Shown here: positions 7,781-16,874 of the stretch, piece by piece
Layout: each line of letters begins with the position of its first letter
How positions within the stretch are numbered: the stretch's first letter is position 1
From: Cystobacter fuscus
GTDB lineage: Bacteria; Myxococcota; Myxococcia; Myxococcales; Myxococcaceae
Assembly: GCF_002305875.1 (NCBI RefSeq)
Contig: NZ_CP022098.1
Span: 5,580,001-5,644,000 of the forward strand
Direction of reading: 5' to 3'
DNA length: 64,000 nt
Made by a program: the position numbers and the translations under genes
The notes under the pieces: generated by a model
Seen by the model: the letters and a program-made list of their open reading frames with translations, nothing else
Told to the model about the DNA's origin: nothing
Database searches by the model: none

Positions 7781-8712
7781 GGGCTCATGAACCGTCACGC
7801 CTGACGGGATTGGATCTCAACCTCTTCCGGGTCTTCGACGTCGTGCTCCAGGAGCGCAGCCTCACGCGGGCCGCGGAGGTGCTCTTCCTGAGCCAGTCGG
7901 CGGTGAGCCATGCGCTGGCGCGGCTGCGCGAACAGCTCGGCGAGCCGCTCTTCGTGCGGGAGGGAAGGGGAGTGACCCCCACGCCGCTCGCCGAGCGGCT
8001 CGCCCCGGAGATTCGCGAGGCGCTCGCGCTGCTCCAGCAGGCGGTGCATCGCACCCGGGGCTTCGAGCCCGAGCGGGACGTGACCGAGGTGACCCTCGCG
8101 ATGAACGACGAGCTGGAGCCCGCGCTGCTGCCGCGCCTGGTGGAGCGCCTGCGCGCGAGCGCCCCGAAGGTCCGGGTCTCCAGCGTCCGGGTGGAGCGCT
8201 CCAAGCTGGAGAGGGATCTGGCGTCGGGGTGGTTGGACCTGGCGATCGACGTGGCGCAACTGACGGGCGCCGGACTGCTGCACACGGCGCTGATGCGCGA
8301 CAGCTTCTGCGTGGTGAGTGGACAGCGGCGCAAGAAGCTGGACGTGGCGGCGTATCTGGCCGCGCGGCATGTCACGGTGTCGTCGCGGCGCACGGGGCTG
8401 GCCATGGAGGATCTGGTGATCAACCGCCTGGGCCACCAGCGACAGATCGCCGTGCGCTGCCAGAACTACGAGGCGGCCTGCCGCATCGTCTCGGAGTCGG
8501 ACCTGTTGCTCACCCTGCCACGGCGCCAGGCGCGGGCCATTGGCGTGCCCATGGGCAACCACCTGCTGCCGGTGCCGCTCGCGCTCCCCCCCGTCGAGCT
8601 CCACCTCTACTGGCACCGGCAGACGGACCTGGATCCGAGGGGCCGGTGGTTGCGCGAGCAATTGCTCGCGCTGGCCGGGGAGCTGCTCGGCCGTGAGGCC
8701 CGTCAGGGGTAG
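7774..8712 (+). CDS. LysR-family regulator of the hydroxyacyl-CoA-type operon
   Basis: The 312-residue protein has a LysR helix-turn-helix at residues 10-70 (LFRVFDVVLQERSLTRAAEV, then SQSAVSHALARLREQLGEPL) and a periplasmic-binding-protein-like effector domain from about residue 95. It is divergent from the acyl-CoA dehydrogenase operon, the usual arrangement for a LysR gene and its target. Its 3' end overlaps the thiD gene on the other strand by 10 bases. Effector binding of a hydroxy acid or its CoA ester is a guess from context. Confidence 0.88.
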   Translation: MNRAHEPSRLTGLDLNLFRVFDVVLQERSLTRAAEVLFLSQSAVSHALARLREQLGEPLFVREGRGVTPTPLAERLAPEIREALALLQQAVHRTRGFEPERDVTEVTLAMNDELEPALLPRLVERLRASAPKVRVSSVRVERSKLERDLASGWLDLAIDVAQLTGAGLLHTALMRDSFCVVSGQRRKKLDVAAYLAARHVTVSSRRTGLAMEDLVINRLGHQRQIAVRCQNYEAACRIVSESDLLLTLPRRQARAIGVPMGNHLLPVPLALPPVELHLYWHRQTDLDPRGRWLREQLLALAGELLGREARQG

Positions 8713-9503
8713 GACTTCACGGTGTGGGTATGGTTGAGGGGTCCATTGCCGTGACCGAAGCCGGGCGCGGTGCGGATGGCGGTGCGCACGTAGGCATGGG
8801 CGCGCTCGACGGCCTGGTGCAGCTCGAGCTTCTGGGCGAGCCCCGTGGCGATGGCCGACGCCAGGGTGCAGCCCGTGCCGTGCGTGGAGGAGTCGGGGAG
8901 GCGCTCGCCCCGGTACTCATGACGTCCCGCCGGACTGAGCAGCACGTCGCGGACCACGTCTCCCGGTACGTGGCCGCCCTTGAGCAGCACGGCCCGAGCA
9001 CCCATCTTCAGCAAGCGCTCGGCGGCGCGGTCCTGCTCCTCGAAGGTCGTGACGGGCAGGCCCGTGAGCGCCTCGGCCTCGGAGGCGTTGGGGGTGATGA
9101 CGGCGGCGCGTGGCAGGAGCAGCTCGATGAGGGCCCGCTCGGCCCCGCTGTCCAGCAGCCGGGCGCCTCCCTTGGCGACCATGACGGGATCCACCACGAG
9201 GGGGACGTCGGGCGCGTGGCGGTCGAGCTCCTCGCGCACGGCGGCGATGACCTCGGGCTTGCTCAACATGCCCGTCTTGAGGGCATCCGCGCCGATGTCC
9301 TCGAGCACCATCTGGATCTGCAATCGGATGAAGGGCAGGGGGACGTCGTGGATGGCCCGTACGGTGCGCGTGTCCTGAGCGGTGAGCGCGGCGATGGCCG
9401 TGGCCGCGTACCCCTGGAGGGCCGTCACCGTCTTCACGTCCGCCTGGATGCCGGCTCCGCCCCCGGAGTCCGATCCCGCGATGATCAACACACGTCCCTT
9501 CAC
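8703..9503 (-). CDS. thiD: Hydroxymethylpyrimidine/phosphomethylpyrimidine kinase
   Basis: This 266-residue kinase of the ribokinase fold makes HMP-pyrophosphate for thiamine synthesis. Visible signatures are AGSDSGGGAGIQADVKT near the N-terminus, DPVMVAKGG, and the anion-hole motif STHGTGCTLASAIA near residue 215. The start is GTG at 9503 with AAGGAG 9 bases upstream. No TPP-riboswitch-like structure is evident in the 125 bases upstream, and no other thi gene is adjacent. Confidence 0.93.
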   Translation of the reverse strand: MKGRVLIIAGSDSGGGAGIQADVKTVTALQGYAATAIAALTAQDTRTVRAIHDVPLPFIRLQIQMVLEDIGADALKTGMLSKPEVIAAVREELDRHAPDVPLVVDPVMVAKGGARLLDSGAERALIELLLPRAAVITPNASEAEALTGLPVTTFEEQDRAAERLLKMGARAVLLKGGHVPGDVVRDVLLSPAGRHEYRGERLPDSSTHGTGCTLASAIATGLAQKLELHQAVERAHAYVRTAIRTAPGFGHGNGPLNHTHTVKSYP

Positions 9504-9628
9504 GGCTTGTGCTCCTTCTCCAGCGTCATTTCCCGGATGGCGCCCGGGGCCCGGGGTATACCAGTGCTTGCCCGCGTGGAAGGGGACATGTCACCTTCCC
9601 GGGCTTCTCCGCCCTCCGAGCCCGCCTC

Positions 9629-10903
9629 ATGACGATGCCCACCCTCCTGCTCGATGCCCCGGTTCCCCCGCCCATCCGCAAGGTCATCGAGCGGCTGCGG
9701 GAAGAGGGCCATGCCGCCTACCTGGTCGGCGGGTGTGTCCGGGACACGCTCCGGGGCGTTGCGCCCAAGGACTTCGACGTCGCCAGCAGCGCGTGGCCCG
9801 AGGAGGTGCAACGCGCCTTCCCCAAGGTCATTCCCACGGGCATCCAGCACGGCACCGTCACCGTGCTCATGGGAGGCGTGCACGTCGAGGTCACCACCTT
9901 CCGCAGCGAGGGCGACTACCACGACGGCCGCCGCCCCAACACCGTCACCTTCGAGCGCGACATCGCCAAGGATCTGGCCCGGCGCGACTTCACCATCAAC
10001 GCCATGGCGTGGGACCCCGCCGGAGGGCATTTCGTCGATCCCTTCGGGGGCCAGGAGGACCTGGGCCGGCGACTCATCCGCTGCGTGGGCTCGGCGCTCG
10101 AGCGCTTCTCCGAGGATGGGCTGCGCCCCCTGCGTGCCGTGCGCTTCGCCGCGGTGCTCGACTTCACGCTGGATCCGGACACCCAGGCCGCCATTCCGCC
10201 CTCGCTTCCGGTCTTCCGGAAGGTGGCCATCGAGCGGGTGAGGGAAGAGTTCGTCAAGCTGCTGCTGTCCCGGCGAGCGGAGTTCGGGCTGGAGCTGCTC
10301 GCCGACACGGGCCTCCTGGGAGTCTTCCTGCCCGAGCTGGCCCAGGCGGAGCCCGAGGCCGCCCATCGGGCCCGGGCCGCCGCGGTCGCCGCCCCCGCCG
10401 AGGCGGAGCTCCGGATGGCCGCCCTGCTCGCGGACCTCGTCGAGCCCCCGCGCGCCGAGGAGATCGGCGTCCGGCTCAAGTTCCCCACCAAATGCATCGA
10501 GCACATCCGCCTGCTGGTGACGCACGCGGGTGTCGAGCACCTCGTGGGGGCGGCGGATCCCGCGCTTCGCCGCCTGCTCGCCAAGGTGGGACTCGCCCAG
10601 CTCGAGGGGCTGTGTGCCGTGGCCCGGGCCCGGCTCCAGGTGCGCGAGCCCGCCCGGATGCCGGAGTTCGAGACCCTCCTGGAGCGCCTGCGCGCCCTGG
10701 CCGCCACGAAGCCGCCGCTGAGCCCCAAGGAGCTCGCGCTCAACGGCGGGGCCATCATGTCCGCCCTGGGGGTGGGGCCCTCGCCGATGGTGGGGGAAGC
10801 GACGCGCTTCCTCATGGAGCAGGTGCTCGACGAGCCCTCGCGCAATACGCCGGAGACCCTCCGGGAGCTGCTGACGGGCTGGCGTCAGGCGCGTGGTGCC
10901 TGA
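9629..10903 (+). CDS. CCA tRNA nucleotidyltransferase / poly(A) polymerase family protein
   Basis: The 424-residue protein carries the class II nucleotidyltransferase head: LVGGCVRDTLRG, the catalytic DFDVASS (DxD), and the downstream block RRDFTINAMAWDP typical of CCA-adding enzymes and bacterial poly(A) polymerases. An RNA-binding region follows (GLRPLRAVRFA). Sequence alone does not decide between CCA addition and polyadenylation. ATG at 9629 was chosen; ATG at 9635 is also possible. Confidence 0.88.
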   Translation: MTMPTLLLDAPVPPPIRKVIERLREEGHAAYLVGGCVRDTLRGVAPKDFDVASSAWPEEVQRAFPKVIPTGIQHGTVTVLMGGVHVEVTTFRSEGDYHDGRRPNTVTFERDIAKDLARRDFTINAMAWDPAGGHFVDPFGGQEDLGRRLIRCVGSALERFSEDGLRPLRAVRFAAVLDFTLDPDTQAAIPPSLPVFRKVAIERVREEFVKLLLSRRAEFGLELLADTGLLGVFLPELAQAEPEAAHRARAAAVAAPAEAELRMAALLADLVEPPRAEEIGVRLKFPTKCIEHIRLLVTHAGVEHLVGAADPALRRLLAKVGLAQLEGLCAVARARLQVREPARMPEFETLLERLRALAATKPPLSPKELALNGGAIMSALGVGPSPMVGEATRFLMEQVLDEPSRNTPETLRELLTGWRQARGA

Positions 10904-10954
10904 TTTGGAGCGAGGGGTGGATGGTCGGGGTTCCCCCTCCGTGACTCCTTCGGC

Positions 10955-12853
10955 CTACCGCCTCCGCGCGTTCAGGTAGTCCTGGTGCCAGGCCTTGGGC
11001 AGACGGGCCAGCACGTCCGTCGGTTTGTTCGCGGGACGCTCCAATTCCTCCTGCATGGTCAGATCCCCCACGAGGAAGCCGCCCGCGAACATCGTCCGGC
11101 CCAGCGCATCCACTCCCGCCAGTTCCTCGGCGGTCCCCAGCTTCAGGTTGAACACGCGCTTGCCCTTCACCGGCACGCGCTTCACCGCGGTGAGCGAGGC
11201 GACACCTTTGTCCGTGCGGACCTGATCCCGCGCCTTCAAATCCCTCGCCGCCACCACCTGGCCCTTCGCGGTGATGACCGGGTGCATCTCGGTGAGAGTC
11301 ACCTGGTGGCCGAGGCTGTCACGCAGGTGCACGAAGGGAGTCATCTCATTGCCGCGTGCCACGTCGGTCACCGTCAACGCCGCACGGCCGGCGCCTGCGA
11401 GGACCTTGTCCCCCAGCTTCACCTGCTCCACTGGAACCACGCGGCCCCCGGCCAGCTGGATTCGAGTGCCCTCGGCCATGCAGCTATTGCGGAAGAAGAG
11501 CCGCTGGGTGGTCAACGCGCGCCCATCGATCGCCTGGGACTTGTAGAACGGCTCCAGGTAGTCGACGCCCTCCGCGCTGGTGCATCTGGCCTTTCCCAGG
11601 ATGGTGATGGTGAAGGTGGTGGCTCTGTTGAGGACCTTGTTCGCTCCACAGTCTTCGGGGTTGTTCTGGTTGATGCCGTACGAGGTGTCGGCGAGGTGAT
11701 TGAACGTCGCCTCGTAGTGGCCCACGGGAAGCAGCTCCTTGAAGTCCACCGTGTTGGAGCAGACCACGCCCGTATCGGTGTGGAGCCTGACCCGACCATA
11801 GGTGTAGCTGTCCACTTTGCATTGCAAGTAGTTGCGAGCCCCTGCCTTGATCTCCGTGCGGACCGGGATGTAGAGCCGCCGGTTGTTGAACGGCGCGGAG
11901 AACTCCCAGTAATCGGCGGGGTCGAGCACGCCCGGGGCGTCGGTCCTCGACGCCGCGACTCCGGTCGGCGTCGGGGGATAAGCCATCAGCACGCCATTGG
12001 AGTAGCCGGCCACCGCGTAGTCGCAGTCCGCGCCGCCACGGAGCTGACACAGGACGATGTCGGACGTGCTGTTCGGGGCGTTCTCGCGCGGGTGGAGGAG
12101 CGTGAACCCTCCCTCCTGCAGTAAGGCAACGGACGTACGGGCCACGGTGTAGGTGGAGACGTCCCGGCCCGTCACGTCATCGATGGCCAGGGCGATGGAC
12201 TCCAGCCGGAGCAGGCGTCCATCCGCCACGTTCACCGTGGCCGCGGTGCCCACATCGATGAAGTTGGTTCCACCGCCGTACTCCTCGCCCGCGTTGGACG
12301 CGACCATCCTGCTCTGGGTCTCCCCCTGATTGGTTTCATGGGCGACGATGTCCGCGTAGACGTAGGTGGCTCCTCCCTGGCAGCTCACGTGGACATACGG
12401 TTCATAGCGCATGGACCCGCCATCATTGATGGGCATCGGAGGCTTCACGATCAGGTAGTGGTCGCACCAGATCGGCTGCTCGGTCGGCGCCGCGGCCGCG
12501 GGTTGCCCGCTCCCGCGGGAGAGGGCACGTCGCCTCAATCTGACCAGCCTGTTGAAGAGCTCGGGCGAGTTCCGCTCATCCTTGCCCGCCGCACGGAGCC
12601 GATTGAGCACGAAGCCGTATTGCGTGTCATCCGACAGGTCGAGCTCGATGCTGAGCCGGTCGCCCCTCGAGCGCGGTCTGGCATCATACAGCACGCTCAT
12701 CTGCTGGGATTGCCCGGTCAGTACCTGGTGCGACACGTTCGTGGAAAGTGGCCGCGGCGGCATGCTCCATCCGGCACCCAACAACGCCAGACCCGTCAGC
12801 TGAACGGCACGGATGCAACACTTCCACTGTGACAGGGTTTTCTCGAGTCCCAT
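10955..12853 (-). CDS. Exported protein with C-terminal Hint (hedgehog/intein) domain
   Basis: This 632-residue protein starts with a signal-like segment (hydrophobic about residues 16-31) and a cysteine-rich middle of unknown function. The last 175 residues resemble a Hint domain. Cys458 opens the block CMAEGTRIQLAGG, followed by VKLGDKVLA, a TEMHPVIT motif (block B, TxxH) and a terminal block MFAGGFLVGDLTMQ. In inteins and most Hint domains the last block ends with HN; here the position reads GD, so C-terminal cleavage chemistry looks lost. The start is preceded by GGGAG. It is convergent with the CCA-type gene. The middle region is unrecognised. Confidence 0.7.
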   Translation of the reverse strand: MGLEKTLSQWKCCIRAVQLTGLALLGAGWSMPPRPLSTNVSHQVLTGQSQQMSVLYDARPRSRGDRLSIELDLSDDTQYGFVLNRLRAAGKDERNSPELFNRLVRLRRRALSRGSGQPAAAAPTEQPIWCDHYLIVKPPMPINDGGSMRYEPYVHVSCQGGATYVYADIVAHETNQGETQSRMVASNAGEEYGGGTNFIDVGTAATVNVADGRLLRLESIALAIDDVTGRDVSTYTVARTSVALLQEGGFTLLHPRENAPNSTSDIVLCQLRGGADCDYAVAGYSNGVLMAYPPTPTGVAASRTDAPGVLDPADYWEFSAPFNNRRLYIPVRTEIKAGARNYLQCKVDSYTYGRVRLHTDTGVVCSNTVDFKELLPVGHYEATFNHLADTSYGINQNNPEDCGANKVLNRATTFTITILGKARCTSAEGVDYLEPFYKSQAIDGRALTTQRLFFRNSCMAEGTRIQLAGGRVVPVEQVKLGDKVLAGAGRAALTVTDVARGNEMTPFVHLRDSLGHQVTLTEMHPVITAKGQVVAARDLKARDQVRTDKGVASLTAVKRVPVKGKRVFNLKLGTAEELAGVDALGRTMFAGGFLVGDLTMQEELERPANKPTDVLARLPKAWHQDYLNARRR

Positions 12854-13254
12854 TGGGCGCTCCCATGCAGAGACACCGCGCCAGAGGCGATGTCTTGATA
12901 GGGATTACAGGAAAAAAAGGAAAAGGAAATGCACTGCCGGTATGGCCATACCTCCGGGCAATGAGTTATAGGCTTTCCGTCGAACATCATTCCCAGCCCT
13001 CACGCTTTTGATAAAAGAACCCGCATGGGTGGATGGAGCACCGGGACATGCGCTCGGCCCGCTGGCCGCTGACGCGGGGAGGGCCGCTCCCGCCCCCACC
13101 CGGTCGCGGACGTCCCCCTCTCCGGACGCTTGCCCGCCCGCCTGGGCTCCCCGCTCCCGCCGGGAGGGCAGGGGAAGCCGGAAGAGCCCGGGGAGCCCTC
13201 TTCGAGGCGTCGAGGGGGTCGCATGCGGCGGGGCGGACGTGTAAGAGGAAAACC
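12854..13254. other. 401-base intergenic region between the Hint gene and mnmA
   Basis: No convincing gene is seen. It holds an A-rich tract (about 12910-12930), a perfect 14-base palindrome (listed separately) and a small inverted repeat CTTTT-GAT-AAAAG at 13005-13017. A long GC-rich stretch then runs up to mnmA. Promoters for both divergent genes must lie here, but none matches a sigma-70 consensus well. Confidence 0.5.
12939..12952. promoter_or_regulatory. Perfect 14-base palindrome upstream of the Hint-protein gene
   Basis: GGTATGGCCATACC reads identically on both strands and is flanked by TGCC on the left and, four bases beyond, GGCA on the right. It is about 87 bases upstream of the Hint-gene start, a plausible operator position. 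No regulator gene is adjacent. Confidence 0.35.
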
Positions 13255-14301
13255 ATGCGAGTCGTCGTTGCCATGAGTGGAGGAGTGGACTCCTCGGCCG
13301 CCGCCGCCCTGCTCCAGGAGCAGGGGCACGAAGTCATCGGGATTACCCTCCGGGTCTGGTCCTACGAGGGCAAGGCCCAGTGCGGGAGTTGTTGCAGCCC
13401 GGATGACATCGACGATGCCCGCGCCGTGGCGCAGAAGCTCGGCATCCCGTTCTACGTCGCCGACGCCGAGGAGCTCTTCAAGGACCGGGTCATCAACCCC
13501 TTCGTCCAGTCCTACCTCGGGGGCCGCACGCCCATCCCCTGCGTGGCGTGCAACCGCGACGTGAAGTTCAACTTCCTGCTCAAGCGCGCCCGCGCCCTGG
13601 GCGCCCGGCTCGCCACCGGGCACTACGCCCGTGTCGAGCAGGAGGGGGGCCGCTACGTGCTGCGCCGTGCCGTGGACGCGGCCAAGGACCAGAGCTACTT
13701 CCTGTTCACGCTCGGGCAGGCGGAGCTGGCCGACATCCTCTTTCCCGTGGGCGGCATGACGAAGGCCGAGGTGCGCGCCGTCGCCGAGCGCCACGGGCTG
13801 CCCACCAGCCACAAGCCCGAGAGCATGGAGATCTGCTTCGTGCCCGACGGGGACTACGCCGGCTTCGTGGAGAAGGTGGCCGGGCCCCAGCCCGCGGGGG
13901 AGATCGTCGACACGGCGGGGCAGGTGCTCGGCACGCACGCGGGGGTGCACCGCTTCACGGTGGGGCAGCGCCGGGGGCTCAACCTCGGGGGCGGGGAGGC
14001 GCGCTACGTCCAGCGCATCGAGCCCGAGTCCAACCGCGTCGTGGTGGGCCCCGCGGACGAGACGGCGCGCGGCTCTTTTGGACTTTTGCAGCCCCACTGG
14101 GTGGATGGGCCGCCCCCGCCGGAGCGCTCCGTGATGGTCCGCATCCGCCACCGCCACCCGGGCGCGGCGGGCCGCGTGGAGGTGTCTCCCCATGGGCTCG
14201 TGTCGATCCGGCTCGACACCCCCGCGCGCGCCGTGACTCCCGGCCAGGCCGCGGTCGTCTACGAGGGGGATCGGATGCTGGGCGGTGGGTGGATCGTCTA
14301 G
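13255..14301 (+). CDS. mnmA: tRNA-specific 2-thiouridylase
   Basis: This 348-residue enzyme thiolates U34 of tRNAs for Lys, Glu and Gln. The PP-loop [12 protein letters not shown] at residues 5-16 binds ATP. The catalytic cysteines are in [12 protein letters not shown] and in [12 protein letters not shown], and GHYARV and [10 protein letters not shown] are also family blocks. An early CGSCC cluster around residue 45 adds cysteines that the E. coli enzyme lacks. It ends 121 bases before the SPOR-protein gene on the same strand. Confidence 0.95.
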   Translation: MRVVVAMSGGVDSSAAAALLQEQGHEVIGITLRVWSYEGKAQCGSCCSPDDIDDARAVAQKLGIPFYVADAEELFKDRVINPFVQSYLGGRTPIPCVACNRDVKFNFLLKRARALGARLATGHYARVEQEGGRYVLRRAVDAAKDQSYFLFTLGQAELADILFPVGGMTKAEVRAVAERHGLPTSHKPESMEICFVPDGDYAGFVEKVAGPQPAGEIVDTAGQVLGTHAGVHRFTVGQRRGLNLGGGEARYVQRIEPESNRVVVGPADETARGSFGLLQPHWVDGPPPPERSVMVRIRHRHPGAAGRVEVSPHGLVSIRLDTPARAVTPGQAAVVYEGDRMLGGGWIV

Positions 14302-14422
14302 GCTCGCCCTGAATTTGACCGGCAGGTAGGTGGGGCGTACCTTCCGCCGCACCTCGACGCTACAGGCCGCGACACTCGTGTGGCCGGGCCGGGGCTCCGC
14401 TACAATCGAGGACCGCTACGCC

Positions 14423-15322
14423 ATGCGCGATGCCCATCGGATGAAGGAGAAGTTCGACGTCTCGCTCGACAACCGGCAGGTCGTGAGCCTGTTGATCGCC
14501 GGGATCATCGTGCTGGGGGCCGTGTTCGTCCTCGGCGTCGTGGTGGGCAAGCAGCTCGCCGGCAATGCCCAGTCCGCCGCCGCCCCGGATCTCCTGTCGG
14601 CGCTCGATGCCAATGCCCAGGCGCTCCAGCAGGCGCGCGAGGCCGAGTCGCCGCTCACCTTCCAGGACGAGCTGACGCGCAAGAGCAGCCCGGACGCCGC
14701 GCCCTCCAAGCCCGGCACCGTCACCGTCGCCATTCCTCCGCCGGCTCCCAAGCCCAAGCCCGCGGAGCCCCCGCCCGCCGACGTGGCCGAGCCCACCGAG
14801 GACAACCCTCCCGCGCCCAGCCCCACCGACGACGACTACGCGCCCACCGGCACCGCCAAGGCCCCGGCGCCCAAGCCGGCCGAGACCAAGGTGGCCGAGC
14901 CCAAGGTGGCCGACAGCAAGCCCGCGCCCAAGCCGGCCGAGCCCAAGGTGGCCGACAGCAAGCCCGTCGCCACGCCCGGCAAGGTGGAGTCGGCGCCCGT
15001 GGCGACCCGGACCACTCCGGCCGCCGGTGGGATGAAGGAAGCCATCGCCCGCGCCACCCAGCGCCCCACCGAGGCCGTTCCGGGTGGTGCCTTCACCCTG
15101 CAGCTGTCCGCCTTCCAGAGCCGTCCGGAGGCCGATCGCTTCGCGGCGAAGCTGCGTGACCGCGGCTACGCGCCCTTCATCGTCCCCGCCGAGGTCCCCG
15201 GCAAGGGCACGTGGTACCGGGTCCGCATGGGCAGCTTCCCCTCCAAGGACGCCGCGTCGCGCTACCTCACGGACTTCAAGCGCGAGACCCAGCTCCAGGC
15301 CTTCGTGGCCGCCGCGAACTAG
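14423..15322 (+). CDS. Inner-membrane SPOR-domain protein
   Basis: The 299-residue protein has a short cytoplasmic N-terminus, one transmembrane helix (about residues 17-40) and a long Pro/Ala/Lys-rich periplasmic linker. The linker contains tandem copies of PKPAEPKVADSKP around residues 150-185. A C-terminal SPOR domain from about residue 220 has FTLQLSAFQSRPEADRFAAK and WYRVRMGSFPSK. SPOR domains bind denuded peptidoglycan at septa. ATG at 14423 was chosen because residues upstream are poor coding sequence. It is followed 12 bases later by manA. Confidence 0.85.
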   Translation: MRDAHRMKEKFDVSLDNRQVVSLLIAGIIVLGAVFVLGVVVGKQLAGNAQSAAAPDLLSALDANAQALQQAREAESPLTFQDELTRKSSPDAAPSKPGTVTVAIPPPAPKPKPAEPPPADVAEPTEDNPPAPSPTDDDYAPTGTAKAPAPKPAETKVAEPKVADSKPAPKPAEPKVADSKPVATPGKVESAPVATRTTPAAGGMKEAIARATQRPTEAVPGGAFTLQLSAFQSRPEADRFAAKLRDRGYAPFIVPAEVPGKGTWYRVRMGSFPSKDAASRYLTDFKRETQLQAFVAAAN

Positions 15323-15334
15323 CCTCCCGCCGTC

Positions 15335-16534
15335 ATGTACCTGCTCGACAACGTCATCCAACCGTATGCGTGGGGCTCGCGAACGGCCCTCGCCGAGCTG
15401 CTCGGACAGCCCGCGCCTTCCTCCACCACCCAGGCCGAGCTGTGGATGGGTGCCCACCCCGGAGGCCCTTCGCGGGTGGGCCGGGAGGGGGCCTCCCGGA
15501 CGTTGCTCGAGCTCATCCGCTCCGCGCCGGAGCGCGAGCTGGGCGAGGGGGTGACGCGCCGGTTCGGCGCCGAGCTGCCCTTCCTCTTCAAGGTGCTCGC
15601 GGCCGAGACGCCTCTGTCCCTGCAGACGCACCCGAGCCTCGCTCAGGCGCGCGAGGGCTTCGCGCGGGAGAACGCCCAGGGCATCCCCCTGAATGCGCCC
15701 CATCGCAACTACAAGGACGCCAACCACAAGCCCGAGCTCACCTGCGCCCTGACGCCCTTCGAGGCCCTGTGTGGCTTCCGCCGCGCGGACGAGACGCTCG
15801 CGCTCTTCGACGCGCTCGGGGTGGCGGCGCTGGAGCCGCTGCTCTCTCCCCTGCGGGCCTCGCCGGACGCGCGCGGCGTCTCGCGCATGTTCGAGGCGCT
15901 GATGACGTTCCCGTCCGAGCGGCGTGCCTCGCTCGTGGCCGGGGTGGTGGAGGCCTGCGCGGCCGGTCTGGCGCGGCCCGGTCCCTTCCACGCGGAGTGG
16001 CGCCAGGCGGTGCGGCTCGGCTCGCTCTACCCGGGAGATCCCGGCGTCGTGGCCGCGCTGATGCTCAACCTCGTGCGGCTGCGGCCCGGCGAGGCCATCT
16101 ACCTGCCCGCGGGCAACCTCCACGCCTACCTCGGCGGGGTGGCCGTGGAGCTCATGGCCAACTCGGACAACGTGCTGCGCGGCGGCTGTACGCCCAAGCA
16201 CGTGGATGTGCCGGAGCTGCTGCGCGTGCTGGACTTCCGGTGCGGCCCCGTCGACGTGCTCGTCGCGCAGCCCCACGAGGAGGGGGAGTCCGTCTACCCG
16301 ACCCCCTCCGAGGAGTTCCGCCTCTCTCGCTTGCAGTTGCGGCCGGGCGCCGTCTCGCGTCCGGCGCGCCGGGGGCCGGAGATCCTCCTGTGCGCCGAGG
16401 GCTCCGCCCGCCTGAGTCTCCCGGGCGAGACGCTCGCGTTGCCCCGGGGTGCCTCGGTGTTCGTGAGCGCGGCGGATGGTGCCTACTCGCTCGAGGGCGA
16501 GGGGCTCGTGTTCCGCGCCACCGCCGGGCTCTGA
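15335..16534 (+). CDS. manA: Mannose-6-phosphate isomerase, class I
   Basis: This 399-residue zinc enzyme interconverts fructose-6-phosphate and mannose-6-phosphate. Visible family blocks are YAWGSRTALAELLG, the zinc-ligand segments LQTHPS and NHKPEL, and the cupin block AIYLPAGNLHAYLGG followed by ELMANSDNVLRGG. It probably shares a transcript with the SPOR gene 12 bases upstream. It feeds GDP-mannose and polysaccharide synthesis, in keeping with the sugar-nucleotide genes that follow. Confidence 0.93.
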   Translation: MYLLDNVIQPYAWGSRTALAELLGQPAPSSTTQAELWMGAHPGGPSRVGREGASRTLLELIRSAPERELGEGVTRRFGAELPFLFKVLAAETPLSLQTHPSLAQAREGFARENAQGIPLNAPHRNYKDANHKPELTCALTPFEALCGFRRADETLALFDALGVAALEPLLSPLRASPDARGVSRMFEALMTFPSERRASLVAGVVEACAAGLARPGPFHAEWRQAVRLGSLYPGDPGVVAALMLNLVRLRPGEAIYLPAGNLHAYLGGVAVELMANSDNVLRGGCTPKHVDVPELLRVLDFRCGPVDVLVAQPHEEGESVYPTPSEEFRLSRLQLRPGAVSRPARRGPEILLCAEGSARLSLPGETLALPRGASVFVSAADGAYSLEGEGLVFRATAGL

Positions 16535-16592
16535 CGCCGGGGCTCCGGCGTCGGGCGCACAACCACAAAGACCTACCGGGAGTCAAGCGCTC

Positions 16593-16615
16593 ATCCCTCG
16601 GAAATTCGGAGGGAT
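16593..16615. promoter_or_regulatory. Inverted repeat upstream of the ribbon-helix-helix gene
   Basis: ATCCCTC at 16593-16599 and GAGGGAT at 16609-16615 form a 7-base dyad with a 9-base centre. It is 58 bases after manA and 67 bases before the regulator start. It lacks a T tract, which argues for an operator rather than a terminator. A TATATT hexamer at 16664-16669 could be the -10 element, implying a very short leader. Confidence 0.3.
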
Positions 16616-16682
16616 TCACGACAGAAGCGCCGAAAACAGCGCTACAAGGGCCATGTCACTCCATATATTTTCACGTATCGCC

Positions 16683-16874
16683 ATGGCCCGAAAGAAGATC
16701 AGCACGACCATCTACATCACGCCGGAGCAGAACGAGATGCTCAAGGCGTTGAACCAGAAGACGAAGGTTCCCGTGGCCGAGTACATCCGGCAGGGGATCG
16801 ATCTCGTGCTGGAGAAGTACAAGGCGCAACTGCCGGGCCAGGCGACCTTCGACGAACTGGGGACGCGGTCATGA
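16683..16874 (+). CDS. Small ribbon-helix-helix DNA-binding protein
   Basis: This 63-residue protein has the CopG/Arc-type pattern: a basic beta strand [13 protein letters not shown], then two helices ([11 protein letters not shown] and [20 protein letters not shown]). Such proteins bind DNA as dimers. Its stop overlaps the start of the UXS-like epimerase by four bases (ATGA), so the two are translationally coupled and it may act as an autoregulator of the sugar-nucleotide operon. No Shine-Dalgarno is visible before ATG 16683. Confidence 0.85.
   Translation: MARKKISTTIYITPEQNEMLKALNQKTKVPVAEYIRQGIDLVLEKYKAQLPGQATFDELGTRS

Noticed and set aside
9504-9628. Possible TPP riboswitch upstream of thiD
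   Set aside because: The 125-base gap lacks the conserved TPP-aptamer segments and a terminator/anti-terminator pair.
10912-10939. GAGGGG...CCCCTC inverted repeat between the CCA-type and Hint genes
   Set aside because: Only six paired bases with a 16-base loop in a GC-rich gap; expected by chance.
14880-14975. Direct repeats in the SPOR-protein gene as a mobile or CRISPR-like element
   Set aside because: They encode tandem PKPAEPKVADSKP linker units in frame, so they are a protein repeat.
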